Part shown: positions 26,999 through 36,966 of the stretch, one piece after another | How the letters are laid out: each line of letters starts with the position of its first letter | Position numbering within the stretch: the stretch's first letter is position 1 | Source of the DNA: Neptunomonas japonica JAMM 1380 | Lineage (GTDB): Bacteria > Pseudomonadota > Gammaproteobacteria > Pseudomonadales > Balneatricaceae | Length of the DNA: 64,000 bases | NCBI RefSeq assembly: GCF_016592555.1 | Contig: NZ_AP014546.1 | Span: 2,676,501-2,740,500, forward strand | Direction of reading: 5' to 3' | The notes under the pieces: generated by a model | What the model saw: the letters and a program-made list of their open reading frames with translations, nothing else | Database searches by the model: none | Told to the model about the DNA's origin: nothing | Program-made: the position numbers and the translations under genes

Positions 26999-27994
26999 CT
27001 ACTGCCAGCTACGGTGATAAGCACCGATGGTCGTTGTTGAGCCTTCTGAGAGTTCTAACAAGCCGCTATTCCACTCAGGGTTAATATCAAAGTGATCAGG
27101 GTTACGCGCTGCCGTATCTAGTGCTTCTCGCCAGATACGCACGACCTTAGCAACATACGCAGGGCTTCTCTGACGTCCCTCAATCTTCAACGCCTTAATA
27201 CCCATACGTTTTAACTCAGGAATTAAATTCAAAGTATTTAAACTGGTCGGCTCTTCCATCGCGTGATAAATCGCCCCTTCTACCTCGAAGCGACCTTTGC
27301 ACAACGTGGGATAACCCGCTTTTTCATCTTTTCTATATCGATCAATCAACACATCATTTAATCGAGATTCAAGACCAGATGCAGTCTCCTGCCAACGCAC
27401 CGCTTTCGCCGGTGAGCACGCACCGCAAGTATTAGGGGACTCATCAGTAAGATACGAAGAAAGGTAACATCGCCCCTCAACCATGATGCAAAGGCTACCA
27501 AAGGCAAAGACTTCTAATTCTACTGGGCTATGCTGAGCCAAATGTTCAACTTGAGCTAATGACAGCACTCGCGGTAATACAGCGCGCTTAATACCAAACT
27601 GCTGTTGGTAATAAGCCAGTGCCTCATAATTAGTCGCTGAACCTTGAACAGAGAGATGCAGATTAAGAGCCGAGTGCGTATCTGAAGCGTAACCTAGCAC
27701 CCCCATATCGGCGGCTATTAAGGCATCAACGCCCATATCAGCGGCTAGATCAACTGCGCCCTGCCAGGCTTTCCAACCAGAAGGCTGCGGGTAAGTATTA
27801 ACCGCACACAGCACTTTAACACCATGACTGCGGGCATAATCGATACCTTTCTCAGCCTTACGGCGGTCAAAATTAAGGCCCGCAAAATGGCGAGCATTAG
27901 TCGCATCTTTAAAACCGAAATAGACAGCACTGGCGCCATTATCGACTGCCGCTTTTAAGGCAGGATAACTTCCCGCAGGACAAACCAACTCCAC
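26999..27994 (-). CDS. ubiU: UbiU, O2-independent ubiquinone hydroxylation subunit (U32 peptidase-like)
   Basis: A 331-residue U32-family protein, the same length as E. coli UbiU. Cluster ligands Cys169, Cys176, Cys193 and Cys232 are at exactly the known positions ([23 protein letters not shown]). Start is GTG at 27994 with GGAG eight bases before. It precedes ubiV by 11 bp, so the pair is co-transcribed, from a promoter that carries an FNR box. Confidence 0.95.
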   Translation of the reverse strand: MELVCPAGSYPALKAAVDNGASAVYFGFKDATNARHFAGLNFDRRKAEKGIDYARSHGVKVLCAVNTYPQPSGWKAWQGAVDLAADMGVDALIAADMGVLGYASDTHSALNLHLSVQGSATNYEALAYYQQQFGIKRAVLPRVLSLAQVEHLAQHSPVELEVFAFGSLCIMVEGRCYLSSYLTDESPNTCGACSPAKAVRWQETASGLESRLNDVLIDRYRKDEKAGYPTLCKGRFEVEGAIYHAMEEPTSLNTLNLIPELKRMGIKALKIEGRQRSPAYVAKVVRIWREALDTAARNPDHFDINPEWNSGLLELSEGSTTTIGAYHRSWQ

Positions 27995-28053
27995 GATAGC
28001 ATCTCCAACATGTTTCAGAGACGCTAGCCTAACAATGGCAATAGGAGATGTAC

Positions 28054-28067
28054 TTGATAGTCATCAA
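28054..28067. promoter_or_regulatory. FNR/Anr box upstream of ubiUV
   Basis: TTGAT-AGTC-ATCAA, a perfect FNR consensus, 60 bp before the ubiU start. A -41.5 placement predicts a start near 28019 with a weak -10 (TAGGCT on the - strand at 28031-28026). Confidence 0.85.
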
Positions 28068-28108
28068 GCTGAAAAAGAGAGGAGCTACAGGCAATAAGCC
28101 TTATTTAT

Positions 28109-29314
28109 TCAAACGCTTTGATGCTCAGAACCTATGTATTCGCTGGACTGCATTTCAACCAAACGGCTATGCGTGCGCTTAAATTCAAAGCTAAGTGACC
28201 CACCGCTATAGAGGTATTCCAACGGCACATCTGCAGATAGATACAGATTTACTCGACGATCATAAAGCTCATCTACAAGGCTAATAAAACGTCTAGCGGG
28301 ATCATCTTGGCGAGCATAAGAGAGCTTCCGCTCACCGGTTTCGGTTGTCTCAAAGCTTCCATCTTCAGTACCACGCGCCTTAATCCAACCACGACACTCT
28401 CCTCCTAAAAGAGGAATATCACTCACCAAAATACTACTAAAACGACTCGCCAACTCGATGTAATCCAGCTGTGAACGTGGGCCATTACAGAGCGCATCAA
28501 AGTTAAACCACACAACATGAGAGCTTAACGCGATCACATCTATCGGCCTCTTACATACTAATAGTAGCTGTGAAGATTGAGCACCTTCCGGACAACGCTC
28601 TTGAGTAATCGGTGATGCAGCTACTTGTTTTGCTAGCGGCAGAGCTAATTGCTGGAACAAGGTTTTAAATTGAGCATCTGATGACAAAAAATAGGTCTGC
28701 TGGTGCTGTAAATGGCGAAGACGATGATCTTCCTCTCCATTTAAGTGAATCGCTTGAGTATGCTTTAGCAACAATTGAATGGCAGGCTCAAATCGTTGCC
28801 GCTGCAAACCATTCCAGTACAAACGCTCGATAGGAATATTTGATGTAGTAACTAAGGTTAATCCGTTTTCAAAAAGGGCTGTAAACAACCGCCCAAGGAT
28901 CATTGCATCTCCAATATCGGAGACAAAAAATTCATCAAAGCAGAGTACTTTGCATTCTTTCGCTAAACGCTTAGCGATTAACTTTAAAGGATCAGCATGC
29001 CCTGACTCGGCATTTAGCTCTTTATGTATACGTGCCATAAAACGGTGAAAGTGCAAACGTAATTTACGTTCATCAGGCAAGCTTTCATAAAAAATATCCA
29101 TCAAAAAAGTCTTACCACGGCCTACATCCCCCCAAAGATACAGCCCTTTAATAGGCGCTTTTGGAGAGTACAGTTTTCCTTTCCAAGCGGATGCTGGCTG
29201 CTGTAGCTGTCTATAAAGAAGATCTAACTGTTCAATGGCTTGCTGTTGCGCTACGTCAGCTACATAACCTTGCTGTTCGAGTTGCTTATGATAGCGATCA
29301 AGAGGTGATAGCAT
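28109..29314 (-). CDS. zapE: Cell division ATPase ZapE
   Basis: A 401-residue AFG1-like P-loop ATPase that associates with the Z-ring under stress in E. coli. Walker A GDVGRGKT is at 62-69, Walker B LCFDEFFVSDIGDAMILGRL is near 131-150, and the sensor stretch VTTSNIPIERLYWNGLQRQRF follows. It is somewhat longer than the E. coli protein (375). Single gene, 115 bp from the ubiUV operon start. Confidence 0.92.
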   Translation of the reverse strand: MLSPLDRYHKQLEQQGYVADVAQQQAIEQLDLLYRQLQQPASAWKGKLYSPKAPIKGLYLWGDVGRGKTFLMDIFYESLPDERKLRLHFHRFMARIHKELNAESGHADPLKLIAKRLAKECKVLCFDEFFVSDIGDAMILGRLFTALFENGLTLVTTSNIPIERLYWNGLQRQRFEPAIQLLLKHTQAIHLNGEEDHRLRHLQHQQTYFLSSDAQFKTLFQQLALPLAKQVAASPITQERCPEGAQSSQLLLVCKRPIDVIALSSHVVWFNFDALCNGPRSQLDYIELASRFSSILVSDIPLLGGECRGWIKARGTEDGSFETTETGERKLSYARQDDPARRFISLVDELYDRRVNLYLSADVPLEYLYSGGSLSFEFKRTHSRLVEMQSSEYIGSEHQSV

Positions 29315-29360
29315 CTGGGGTGATGTCCGTTTATCAGAGAACGCTATGGTAATAGATTTT

Positions 29361-29398
29361 CAAAAGAAAAGAAGCCTGCCAATGCTTGTGGCAGGCTT
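29361..29398 (-). terminator. Terminator of the aldehyde dehydrogenase gene
   Basis: AAGCCTGCC/GGCAGGCTT, a perfect 9-bp stem (29372-29398) with a 9-base loop, followed on the - strand by TTCTTTTCTTTT. Confidence 0.8.
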
Positions 29399-29409
29399 TA
29401 CTTAAAACC

Positions 29410-30846
29410 TTATTTAGAGGCTGCCTCATAGCCAAACAGTGCTTTGGTTTCGAGGAACTCTTCTAAGCCATAAGCCCCCCACTCACGACCAATACCCGAC
29501 TGCTTATAACCGCCAAAGGGCGCTTTAGAGTCAGCCGTTGCGCCATTAATATGCACCATTCCTGTTCGTAAGCGAGCAGCAACGGAGCGAGCTCTGGCTG
29601 CATCTGCAGACCAAACACTACCTGATAAACCATATGGTGAATCATTAGCGATAGCGACAGCTTCATCCTCATCTTGATAAGCAATAATACTCAAAACTGG
29701 CCCAAACACCTCTTCACGAGCAATCGTCATATCATTGGTTACATGAGAAAAAATAGTCGGTTTTACATAATAACCACGCTCTAAACCTTCTGGCTTACCT
29801 ACGCCACCGCATACTAGCTGCGCACCCTCAGCAACACCTTTACCAATCAAGTCTTGAATCTTGCCCCATTGAATATCGCTTACAACAGGGCCTATTGTTG
29901 TTGCGCTATCGTTTGGATCACCAGCAATGATTGATGCCCCCGTACGGCGGGCAATCTCTATAGTTTCATCCAGCTTATCCGCTGGAACTAGCATACGTGT
30001 TAAGGCATTACAGGACTGCCCGCTGTTACTCATAACGCTTTTTACACCACGGCTAACGGCTTTATCTAAATCAGCATCATCAAGAATAATATTGGCTGAC
30101 TTGCCACCTAGCTCTAACGATACTCGCTTAACTGTTTCGGCTGCTGCTTTTGATACCAAGGTACCGGCTCGTGTTGAACCCGTAAAAGAGACCATATCGA
30201 CATCAGCGTGATGAGTGAGAGCTGTTCCCACACCGACGCCATCACCATCGACTAGGTTAAAAACGCCCGCAGGCACACCTGCTTCATTCATAATATCTGC
30301 AAAAATATGAGCCGATAGTGGGGCGACTTCGCTCGGCTTTAACACCATTGTGCACCCTGTTGCTAATGCAGGTGCAACTTTACAAGCGATCTGGTTTAAC
30401 GGCCAATTCCACGGCGTGATTAATGCACACACACCAATAGGCTCTTTGACTACATTGGTAGTGCCAACCATTTCGCTGAATTGATAATCTTTAAGCACTT
30501 TCAAAGCAACAAAGAAGTGCCCTAATCCAGCAGCCACTTGCGCTTTGCGCGCTAATTGATCTGGAGCACCCATTTCACTGGTAATCGCTTCAGCCAATGC
30601 ATCACTATGCTTTTTATACACAGTGATAATATTCTCTAATAGCGCGATGCGTTCTTCTCGGCTGGTCTGGCTATAGTCGGGAAAGGCTTTGTGAGCAGCA
30701 GCGACCGCGATATCTACATCATCGTGATTACCTAGCCTAATATTCGCAATAGCTTCTTCTGTCGCGGGGTTAATAACCGATAACGTTGCTTGGCCCTGCG
30801 GCTCAAGCCATTGACCATCAATGTAGAATTTCTGTAAATCACGCAT
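29410..30846 (-). CDS. NAD(P)-dependent aldehyde dehydrogenase
   Basis: A 478-residue class 1/2-type aldehyde dehydrogenase. Catalytic Cys279 (SNSGQSC) and Glu245 (LELGGKS), the dinucleotide block FTGSTRAG, and TPWNWPLNQIACKVAPALATG are present. The C-terminus FGGYKQSGIGREWGAYGLEEFLETK is typical. The substrate cannot be deduced: neighbours are unrelated (zapE, a sensor kinase), and this family covers many aldehydes. Confidence 0.85.
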   Translation of the reverse strand: MRDLQKFYIDGQWLEPQGQATLSVINPATEEAIANIRLGNHDDVDIAVAAAHKAFPDYSQTSREERIALLENIITVYKKHSDALAEAITSEMGAPDQLARKAQVAAGLGHFFVALKVLKDYQFSEMVGTTNVVKEPIGVCALITPWNWPLNQIACKVAPALATGCTMVLKPSEVAPLSAHIFADIMNEAGVPAGVFNLVDGDGVGVGTALTHHADVDMVSFTGSTRAGTLVSKAAAETVKRVSLELGGKSANIILDDADLDKAVSRGVKSVMSNSGQSCNALTRMLVPADKLDETIEIARRTGASIIAGDPNDSATTIGPVVSDIQWGKIQDLIGKGVAEGAQLVCGGVGKPEGLERGYYVKPTIFSHVTNDMTIAREEVFGPVLSIIAYQDEDEAVAIANDSPYGLSGSVWSADAARARSVAARLRTGMVHINGATADSKAPFGGYKQSGIGREWGAYGLEEFLETKALFGYEAASK

Positions 30847-30914
30847 ACAAAAGCCTGCCTTTCTTATTACTCAACCATTAGGAAGTACAGGTTTACCACT
30901 ACTCGGTAAGGGTT

Positions 30915-32534
30915 TCAATCATGATCATTCGTTATCGGGATACACAGAGTAAAACGGCTTCCTTTGCCTGGGGCACTAGCAACACGAATCTCTCCTTGGT
31001 GATCCTTAGCAATACCATAGGAGATCGACAAACCTAAGCCGGTGCCCTCGCCAACAGGCTTAGTAGTATAGAAAGGGTCAAACAGCTTATCGAGTTGGTC
31101 AGCAGGTATACCTTTACCCGTATCCGTCACGCTTATTTCTAGCCACTCCCCTTGCTGTTGAGACTTAACTTTTATGATGCCTTGCTCTTCGATGGCGTGA
31201 CTCGCATTGATCATTAAATTCAACAGCACTTGGTTAATTTGACCGGAACAACAATAGGTTAGCGGTAATTCATTGAGTTCTGTTCTAATGTCACAGTGGT
31301 ACTTCAACTCGCTATTCACAACTTTAAGTGTGGATTGAATACATTCATTTAAATCACACATAGCAAACTGAGTCACGCTATCAACATGAGAAAAATCTTT
31401 TAAGCCTTTAACAATATCTTTAACGCGCTCCGTTCCCTCAATGGAATCCCGTAACAAGGCATCCAAGTCCTCATTCATAAATTCAAGGTCATATTGTTCG
31501 ATTAGCTGATTAATTTTTAGCAGTTGTGCTTCTTTTTCATCTGCACTGACTAGTGTCGCCAAAGCGGCATACTCGTTAACCAAGTTACGGTAGTTCTGAC
31601 TATATGCTTCTAATGTATGCAAATTACTCATCACAAAACCGATGGGGTTATTTATCTCATGAGCAACCCCAGCAGCCAGTACGCCTACGGATGCCATCTT
31701 CTCTGACTGTAGTAATTTCGCTTGTGCTTCTTGAATTTCTTGATTAGCTTGAGTTAATTGAGTGTTCTTGCTCTTAATTTGCTGAGTACGCAACTCAACT
31801 CGATCTTCCAATGAGCGGTTAAGTTCTTTAAGCTCACCCTCAAACTGATCACGACGTGTACTTGCCTCACGTAAATTTGACGCCATTGAATTAAAGGCTA
31901 CTGCCACATCTGAGACCTCATCCCGCCCTTTGACCGGCAATTTAAAATCGAAATTACCCTTAGATATCTTCTGAGCAGCAACACTTAATACTTTCAACTG
32001 GCGGGTAAGGTAGCCACCTAACAGAAAAGAAAACAACGCAACAAGCCCCATCTCAACAACAGCAATAATTGCACTACGGTTCTGGGCTTCTGCAATAGTC
32101 GTATTGATACTACTGATATCAAGACCTATCTCTACACGACCATAAATCACACCTCCCTCTCGAATAACAGCAAATGTATCAAAAACACCATCAGAAACCA
32201 TCTCAACAGAAGTATCAGCCAAGAACTCATATCTGAGGTGTTCTTCTTTTCCTCCTTCAGCAAATAATTGTTTATCAGGACCTAAAACACGGGCATAAAC
32301 CAGATCAGGATTAACCAATACGTCTTTCACAAACGCGTCAAGTGATGCTAGATCGTATGAAAGCACCCCATCCTTAGTGGTTGTTGCAAACAAGGTAGCC
32401 GTTGTTGCTGCGCGTTTAATCAGAGCGTCGTAATTGGTGCTACGAAGATAATCTAGTGTCATCGATACCAATAACAATAGAAGAACAGCCTCAATTAAGG
32501 CCACACCCATGATCGTTTTTAATCTAAGAGACAA
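30915..32534 (-). CDS. Membrane sensor histidine kinase with HAMP domain
   Basis: A 539-residue kinase: TM1 about 8-28, periplasmic loop about 29-150 of unrecognised type, TM2 about 154-176, HAMP about 177-232, coiled coil 235-280, HisKA-like region with phospho-acceptor His292 (AHEINNPIGF), and HATPase_c at about 390-535 with N box NQVLLNLMINASHA and G boxes DTGKGIP and GTGLGLSIS. Start is TTG with GGGAGGG upstream; the next ATG would cut TM1. It is the last of a leftward gene set after a PhnD-like protein and a receiver-HDOD protein, probably its input and a partner. Confidence 0.88.
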   Translation of the reverse strand: MSLRLKTIMGVALIEAVLLLLLVSMTLDYLRSTNYDALIKRAATTATLFATTTKDGVLSYDLASLDAFVKDVLVNPDLVYARVLGPDKQLFAEGGKEEHLRYEFLADTSVEMVSDGVFDTFAVIREGGVIYGRVEIGLDISSINTTIAEAQNRSAIIAVVEMGLVALFSFLLGGYLTRQLKVLSVAAQKISKGNFDFKLPVKGRDEVSDVAVAFNSMASNLREASTRRDQFEGELKELNRSLEDRVELRTQQIKSKNTQLTQANQEIQEAQAKLLQSEKMASVGVLAAGVAHEINNPIGFVMSNLHTLEAYSQNYRNLVNEYAALATLVSADEKEAQLLKINQLIEQYDLEFMNEDLDALLRDSIEGTERVKDIVKGLKDFSHVDSVTQFAMCDLNECIQSTLKVVNSELKYHCDIRTELNELPLTYCCSGQINQVLLNLMINASHAIEEQGIIKVKSQQQGEWLEISVTDTGKGIPADQLDKLFDPFYTTKPVGEGTGLGLSISYGIAKDHQGEIRVASAPGKGSRFTLCIPITNDHD

Positions 32535-32565
32535 GAGCAGCCCTCCCTATCACTGATCTGTCGGC

Positions 32566-33393
32566 TTACTTAAGAAGGTCATTCAATAATGTAATATTAA
32601 GCGCTCTAACATCATCCCAATCAGCATTTTCAGCTAATTCGATACCTTTGAAATTAATTGTTTTTAATAATGATCGGCCTTCTGGGTCATCATTCATGGT
32701 TAATAGTGCTTGTTTTAGTTTTTCAACAACATCAGGCGCAACACGAGGGTGAACCGCAATAGCATGAGGCGTATAAGGAGGGGTTGTCCATAAAACTCGC
32801 AATTGTTCTCTAACCTCAGGCGTAGTGTTATTGAAAGTTCGCATAACGCCACCACCACCCGCAAAAAAACCTCGAGCGACGCCGAGATATACAGAGTCAT
32901 GTGATGATACATACTGAGGTGTTATCTGCATTCCTTTTAAATCCATTTGAGCTCTAGGAACAACACTGGCGGCAAATGCAGCGGGAGATGGAAATGCCAG
33001 TTTTTCCTCGTCCAACTCAGTCAGTTCGTTTAAAACACTATCTTTACGCACAACCACAATACCTTTAATGCGCTTGTCTTTTTGTCGAGCTACCGCCTCA
33101 TATCCAGGAACTTGATGAAAAACCGTATAGTGGTATGGGTTCATATAGGCGATGTCATATTCGCCAGCGGCTACACGTTTTTCAAATGTGGGGATATCAT
33201 TAGCCGTACTAAAGCGAATATCCTCACCTGTTTTAGCACTCAAATAAGCAAAGATAGGTGTCCAGAGCCTGGCTAACTTTTTGGCTGACTGTTGCGGAAC
33301 AATGCCAAAGCTCAGACTATTAGCATTAGAAACAGGGGCTACGAAAAAAACGAAAAAGCTAACCAACAAGTACATATCAATTTCATCATTCAC
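32566..33393 (-). CDS. PhnD-like periplasmic phosphate/phosphonate-type binding protein
   Basis: A 275-residue protein with a signal peptide (about 1-24, hydrophobic MYLLVSFFVFFVAPVSNA) and a type 2 periplasmic binding fold. PhnD-family features include FGIVPQQSAKKLARLWTPIFAYLSAKTGEDIRF and YDIAYMNPYHYTVF. No permease or ATPase gene is nearby; instead it is 31 bp before a membrane sensor kinase. Proteins of this kind next to kinases are known to act as the ligand-binding input of the sensor, so transport is less likely. Ligand unknown. Confidence 0.8.
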   Translation of the reverse strand: MNDEIDMYLLVSFFVFFVAPVSNANSLSFGIVPQQSAKKLARLWTPIFAYLSAKTGEDIRFSTANDIPTFEKRVAAGEYDIAYMNPYHYTVFHQVPGYEAVARQKDKRIKGIVVVRKDSVLNELTELDEEKLAFPSPAAFAASVVPRAQMDLKGMQITPQYVSSHDSVYLGVARGFFAGGGGVMRTFNNTTPEVREQLRVLWTTPPYTPHAIAVHPRVAPDVVEKLKQALLTMNDDPEGRSLLKTINFKGIELAENADWDDVRALNITLLNDLLK

Positions 33394-33399
33394 ATCCTT

Positions 33400-34554
33400 T
33401 TAATGTTTTGATTCATATTCATTAATCCATACCAACACGTCATCTAATAATCCCTCAGCCTGTAGCATGGATTGATTTAAAGCGGGTTGAGTCTCTAGCG
33501 CACTAACGCCCTGTTTTTGTGCCTGGCTAACAATTTTTGCTACATGTAACCAACAAGAAAGCGATGTTACGACTTCAGAGCATTCGGGCTTATTCTGATA
33601 TAACACAGCATTAGTAAACTCATTATCAAACTCCCAAAGAGATAATAGATAAGCACCAATAACACTCTGCTCATAAAGGTTAGGCACACCATGGGGGTCT
33701 GCATGTTCAGCCGGTATGATAGGCACTAACATCCCAATATTGTGTAATAAACCAAGGACGAAAGAATTCTCTAACTCCGCGCTGTTACAACCACAGGCAT
33801 CACTCACTTGCCGTGTAATAACGGCGACTTCCAATGCTTCGGCAAAAAGTTTTCCCCGCAACGGCTCGTTATCTGTTTTATTCTGTTTATAGATACCTAG
33901 ACAAAGCACAACATTTTTGGTCAGCTCAAAACCAAGCCTAATAACAGCATCATTTGCACTATAAACATTCTGAGAAAAGCCCAAAAAAGCAGAGTTCGCT
34001 AATTGCATCAACTTTGCCAATATAGCGGGGTCTTGGCTTATTATTTTGGCGACCTCTTGAGAAGAGGTTCCTTCATGCTGCATAGACTCAACTATTTTCT
34101 GATATACCTTAGGCAATACAGAAACCTGCCCCATACAACCCATTCGTTGACGAATGATGTCAAAAGCAGGAAACATTCGTAAATATTGGACGCGCTGTAA
34201 CTTTTGTATAAGTGTTTCAAATTCAAAAGGTTTTGGAATTAGCATATGAGCAGTATTAGTGACCTCAATTGCAACATCAGGAGAAGTATCACCCGTCAGC
34301 AGCACCCTAATGACACCCGGTGAGTTCTGACTAACTTGATGTAGAAACTCAGCACCATCCATTTCAGTCATGCGCTTATCACTCACAACGACCCATGGAT
34401 CAAATGTGGAAATCAAGAGCAGTGCCTCTTTAGGTGAGCTACAGTATTCAGCCTTCCAATCCTTGCAGTGCAGCCGCATACTGCGCCTTAACGAGCGAAG
34501 CACCTTATTCTCGTCATCCACAAACAGTACTTTTGGTTCGCTCATACTCTTCAC
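33400..34554 (-). CDS. Response regulator with receiver and HDOD domains
   Basis: A 384-residue protein. Residues 7-125 are a receiver with acidic pair VDDE and phospho-acceptor Asp in WVVVSDKRMTEMDG. Residues about 140-340 are an HDOD domain (IISQDPAILAKLMQLANSAFLG; LLHNIGML), a degenerate HD-fold with no known catalysis used in signalling. The GTG start at 34554 overlaps the stop of the upstream EAL gene (GTGA); the ATG nine bases on is an alternative. It precedes the PhnD-like gene by 6 bp. Confidence 0.88.
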   Translation of the reverse strand: MKSMSEPKVLFVDDENKVLRSLRRSMRLHCKDWKAEYCSSPKEALLLISTFDPWVVVSDKRMTEMDGAEFLHQVSQNSPGVIRVLLTGDTSPDVAIEVTNTAHMLIPKPFEFETLIQKLQRVQYLRMFPAFDIIRQRMGCMGQVSVLPKVYQKIVESMQHEGTSSQEVAKIISQDPAILAKLMQLANSAFLGFSQNVYSANDAVIRLGFELTKNVVLCLGIYKQNKTDNEPLRGKLFAEALEVAVITRQVSDACGCNSAELENSFVLGLLHNIGMLVPIIPAEHADPHGVPNLYEQSVIGAYLLSLWEFDNEFTNAVLYQNKPECSEVVTSLSCWLHVAKIVSQAQKQGVSALETQPALNQSMLQAEGLLDDVLVWINEYESKH

Positions 34555-36265
34555 GCCCCCTCTTTAGCCATATTTTTTTTCGTAGGTTTAAACTCAGTAC
34601 CAATTAGTGGCTGATTGATTAATAACGAACGAAACTCTTCTGCAGCGACAGGAGGGCTAAAATAAAAACCTTGGATTTCGTCACAATTGAAACCTCGCAA
34701 AATATCCAGCTGCGCTTTGGTTTCCACACCCTCCGCTACCACTGACATTCCTAAATCATGCGACATCTGTATTACATTTCTAACAAGCCCAACTCGGTCT
34801 TCAGATATGGCAAGTTTTTTAACAAATGACCGGTCAATTTTCAGAGTATCTGCGGGCAGACTACTGAGGTAGTTCAATGAGGAATAGCCTGTACCAAAAT
34901 CATCTATAGATAACCGAATGCCAAGTTCTTTTAACTCATGCAACAACTTCAAACTATTATCTATATCCTGCATTAGGAAAGTTTCGGTGATTTCAAGTTC
35001 CAACAGCGAGGGGGAGGCTCCCGATACTTGTAAAATATTTTTAATTTTTTTGCTAGCGTATTACGCTGTAATTGTCGGCCCGATACATTGACGGAAATTA
35101 ATAGCTCAGGAAGCCCTTCTAAGCTCCAAGCCTTGCTTTGCGAGCTAGCCATAGACAGAACCCATTCTCCAATAGGCTCGATCAAGCCGCTAGACTCTGC
35201 TAAAGGGATAAACGTCGCAGGAGAAACCATCCCCAATGCATGATGATTCCAACGTAATAAAGATTCTGCACCAACGATGTTCCCTGTTTTCAAACAGACT
35301 TTCGGTTGATAAACGACCGACAATGTATCTTTTTCCAAAGCCCTATACAGATCACTATTCAGATCAACCAGTTCACGGCATTTCTCATTCATTGTTATTT
35401 GATAACGAAGAACGCAACCAGGCCCTAAGTGCTTAGCACGATTTGCAGCAACCTGAGCATTTCGTACAAGAAGCTCTGGTGTTTTACCGTCTTGAGGTGC
35501 AACTCCGTACCCCACACTGAAGGAAAGGTGCAATTCACGCCCAGCAATACTCACTAACTCATTGAAAGGCTGTAAAAACCTTCCAATCAAGCGCTGACTT
35601 TCCTCTAGTGAACAAGCATGGGGGAGCAGCAACACAAATTCATCACCGCTCATCTGACCCAGTACGCCAGTATCAGGTATATTTTGCATCAAAGTATGAG
35701 CAACTGAAGCCAGTAACTCATCCGCAACTTCATACCCAAGACTGTCGTTAAACGTGTGGAATTTTTTAATATCTAAATAAAATACTGTCACTGGAGCCTT
35801 ACTATCCATCCAAGTACTCAGATTTTCTAGTAATTTGCTACGTGACAACAATTGATCAACGCCCAACACAATATTACTTTCAGATTCTTCGCTAACGCTC
35901 CTCTGAAAAGCTAAACCAACAGTATCTAATAGGCTATTTTCATCCCACGGCTTAGTCAAAAACTTAAACACAGCACCACTATTTAATGCTTCGAGGACAG
36001 AATCAAGGTCAGCATAACCACTTAATATCAGTCCAATGACTCTCGGGTAGCGCTGCTTTATTTCAACTAACAACTCCCCACCAGTCATCACTGGCATTCG
36101 AAAATCTGAAAGAACCACACGAATATCAGGATTATCCTGCAGCACTTGAAGAGCCTCTGCTCCACTTGTCGCTAGCAAAGTCTTATAACCTGCTCTATAC
36201 AGCATTCGCTTTAAAGAGCTTAAAATCGCCGGCTCATCATCAACGATCAACAACGTTTTCTGCAT
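34551..36265 (-). pseudogene. Receiver-GGDEF-EAL protein split by a frameshift at an A7 run
   Basis: The 5' frame (36265-34973) encodes receiver (acidic pair VDDE, Asp in VVLSDFRMPVMTGG), then a GGDEF domain whose motif is the variant SGDEF, then the first half of an EAL domain (VVYQPKVCLKTGNIVGAESLLRW). At 35045-35051 the coding strand has seven A. One more A, or a -1 slip, restores the frame and yields AKKIKNILQVSG...LLELEITETF, continuing into the second frame (ending at 34551) with IDDFGTGYSSL, LKIDRSF and VAEGVET. So both halves are otherwise intact. A genuine mutation, an error in the homopolymer, or programmed slippage are all possible. Start ATG has GGAGATAGT upstream. Confidence 0.85.
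35045..35051 (-). other. A7 homopolymer at the frame junction
   Basis: On the coding strand GCA-AAA-AAA-TTA is followed by out-of-frame sense; re-reading one A gives ATT-AAA-AAT, which continues the EAL domain. The heptamer A-AAA-AAA is a known type of slippery site for -1 frameshifting and for transcriptional slippage. Confidence 0.75.
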
Positions 36266-36348
36266 ACTATCTCCTTATACTCCCTTCACCGGTAACTTTG
36301 CGCACATAGATTCACTAAAGAACCTAATCCTTGTGGATGAGCTAGGTA

Positions 36349-36912
36349 TTATTCGACGCCCAATAAGCCTTCAATCGTTGTTAACAACTGTTCATTATCA
36401 AAAGGTTTACTTAATACGGCATCTGCTCCACATATTAGTGCCTTTTTTAAGCTTTGATCGTCTAGAGCCGATATGACTATAATTTTAATATTGGATATTT
36501 CTTTCGTAGAGCGCACATATGCTAGGACATCATAGCCATCCAAGCCTGGCATACTTAAATCTAAAGTCATCAAAGCTGGCATATCCGTCAATAACTTACT
36601 GCCTGCTCGAAAGCCATCTATTGCGATAGAGGTCTCATAGCCTGCGCGAACTAATATACGTTGAATAGCTTTTGCAATAGGTAGTTCATCATCAACAATG
36701 AGTACTTTTCTACTATCTTGTCTTTGAAATTCAATGGGTACAGGCATCCCATGCTCTTTCAAAAAAGCAATGAAATCTTCCTCTTTAACACGGTTATTAC
36801 CTCGACCGGGAAGCTTATACCCCTTCAACGCACCTCGCTCAATCCAGCGAATAGCTGTGCGCAAATTCACATCACAAAATTTTGCTATCTCACCTGTCGT
36901 TAAAGTCTTCAT
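36349..36912 (-). CDS. HTH-receiver regulator (MerR/excisionase-type HTH followed by receiver)
   Basis: A 187-residue protein from the ATG at 36912. The N-terminal ~60 residues are a helix-turn-helix of the excisionase/MerR type (TTGEIAKFCDVNLRTAIRWIERGALKGYKLPGRGNNRV). Residues about 66-185 are a receiver with VDDE, phospho-acceptor Asp in LMTLDLSMPGLDGYD, and SKPF. The order (DNA-binding first, receiver last) is the reverse of most response regulators. It is divergent from the lone receiver and H-NOX genes, with an inverted repeat between. The five residues before the ATG would require a TTG start and are omitted. Confidence 0.85.
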   Translation of the reverse strand: MKTLTTGEIAKFCDVNLRTAIRWIERGALKGYKLPGRGNNRVKEEDFIAFLKEHGMPVPIEFQRQDSRKVLIVDDELPIAKAIQRILVRAGYETSIAIDGFRAGSKLLTDMPALMTLDLSMPGLDGYDVLAYVRSTKEISNIKIIVISALDDQSLKKALICGADAVLSKPFDNEQLLTTIEGLLGVE

Positions 36913-36966
36913 CGATAGCTCTCTCAAGTGCCTCTTACTATTATTAATTAAACATTAGTAGATATT

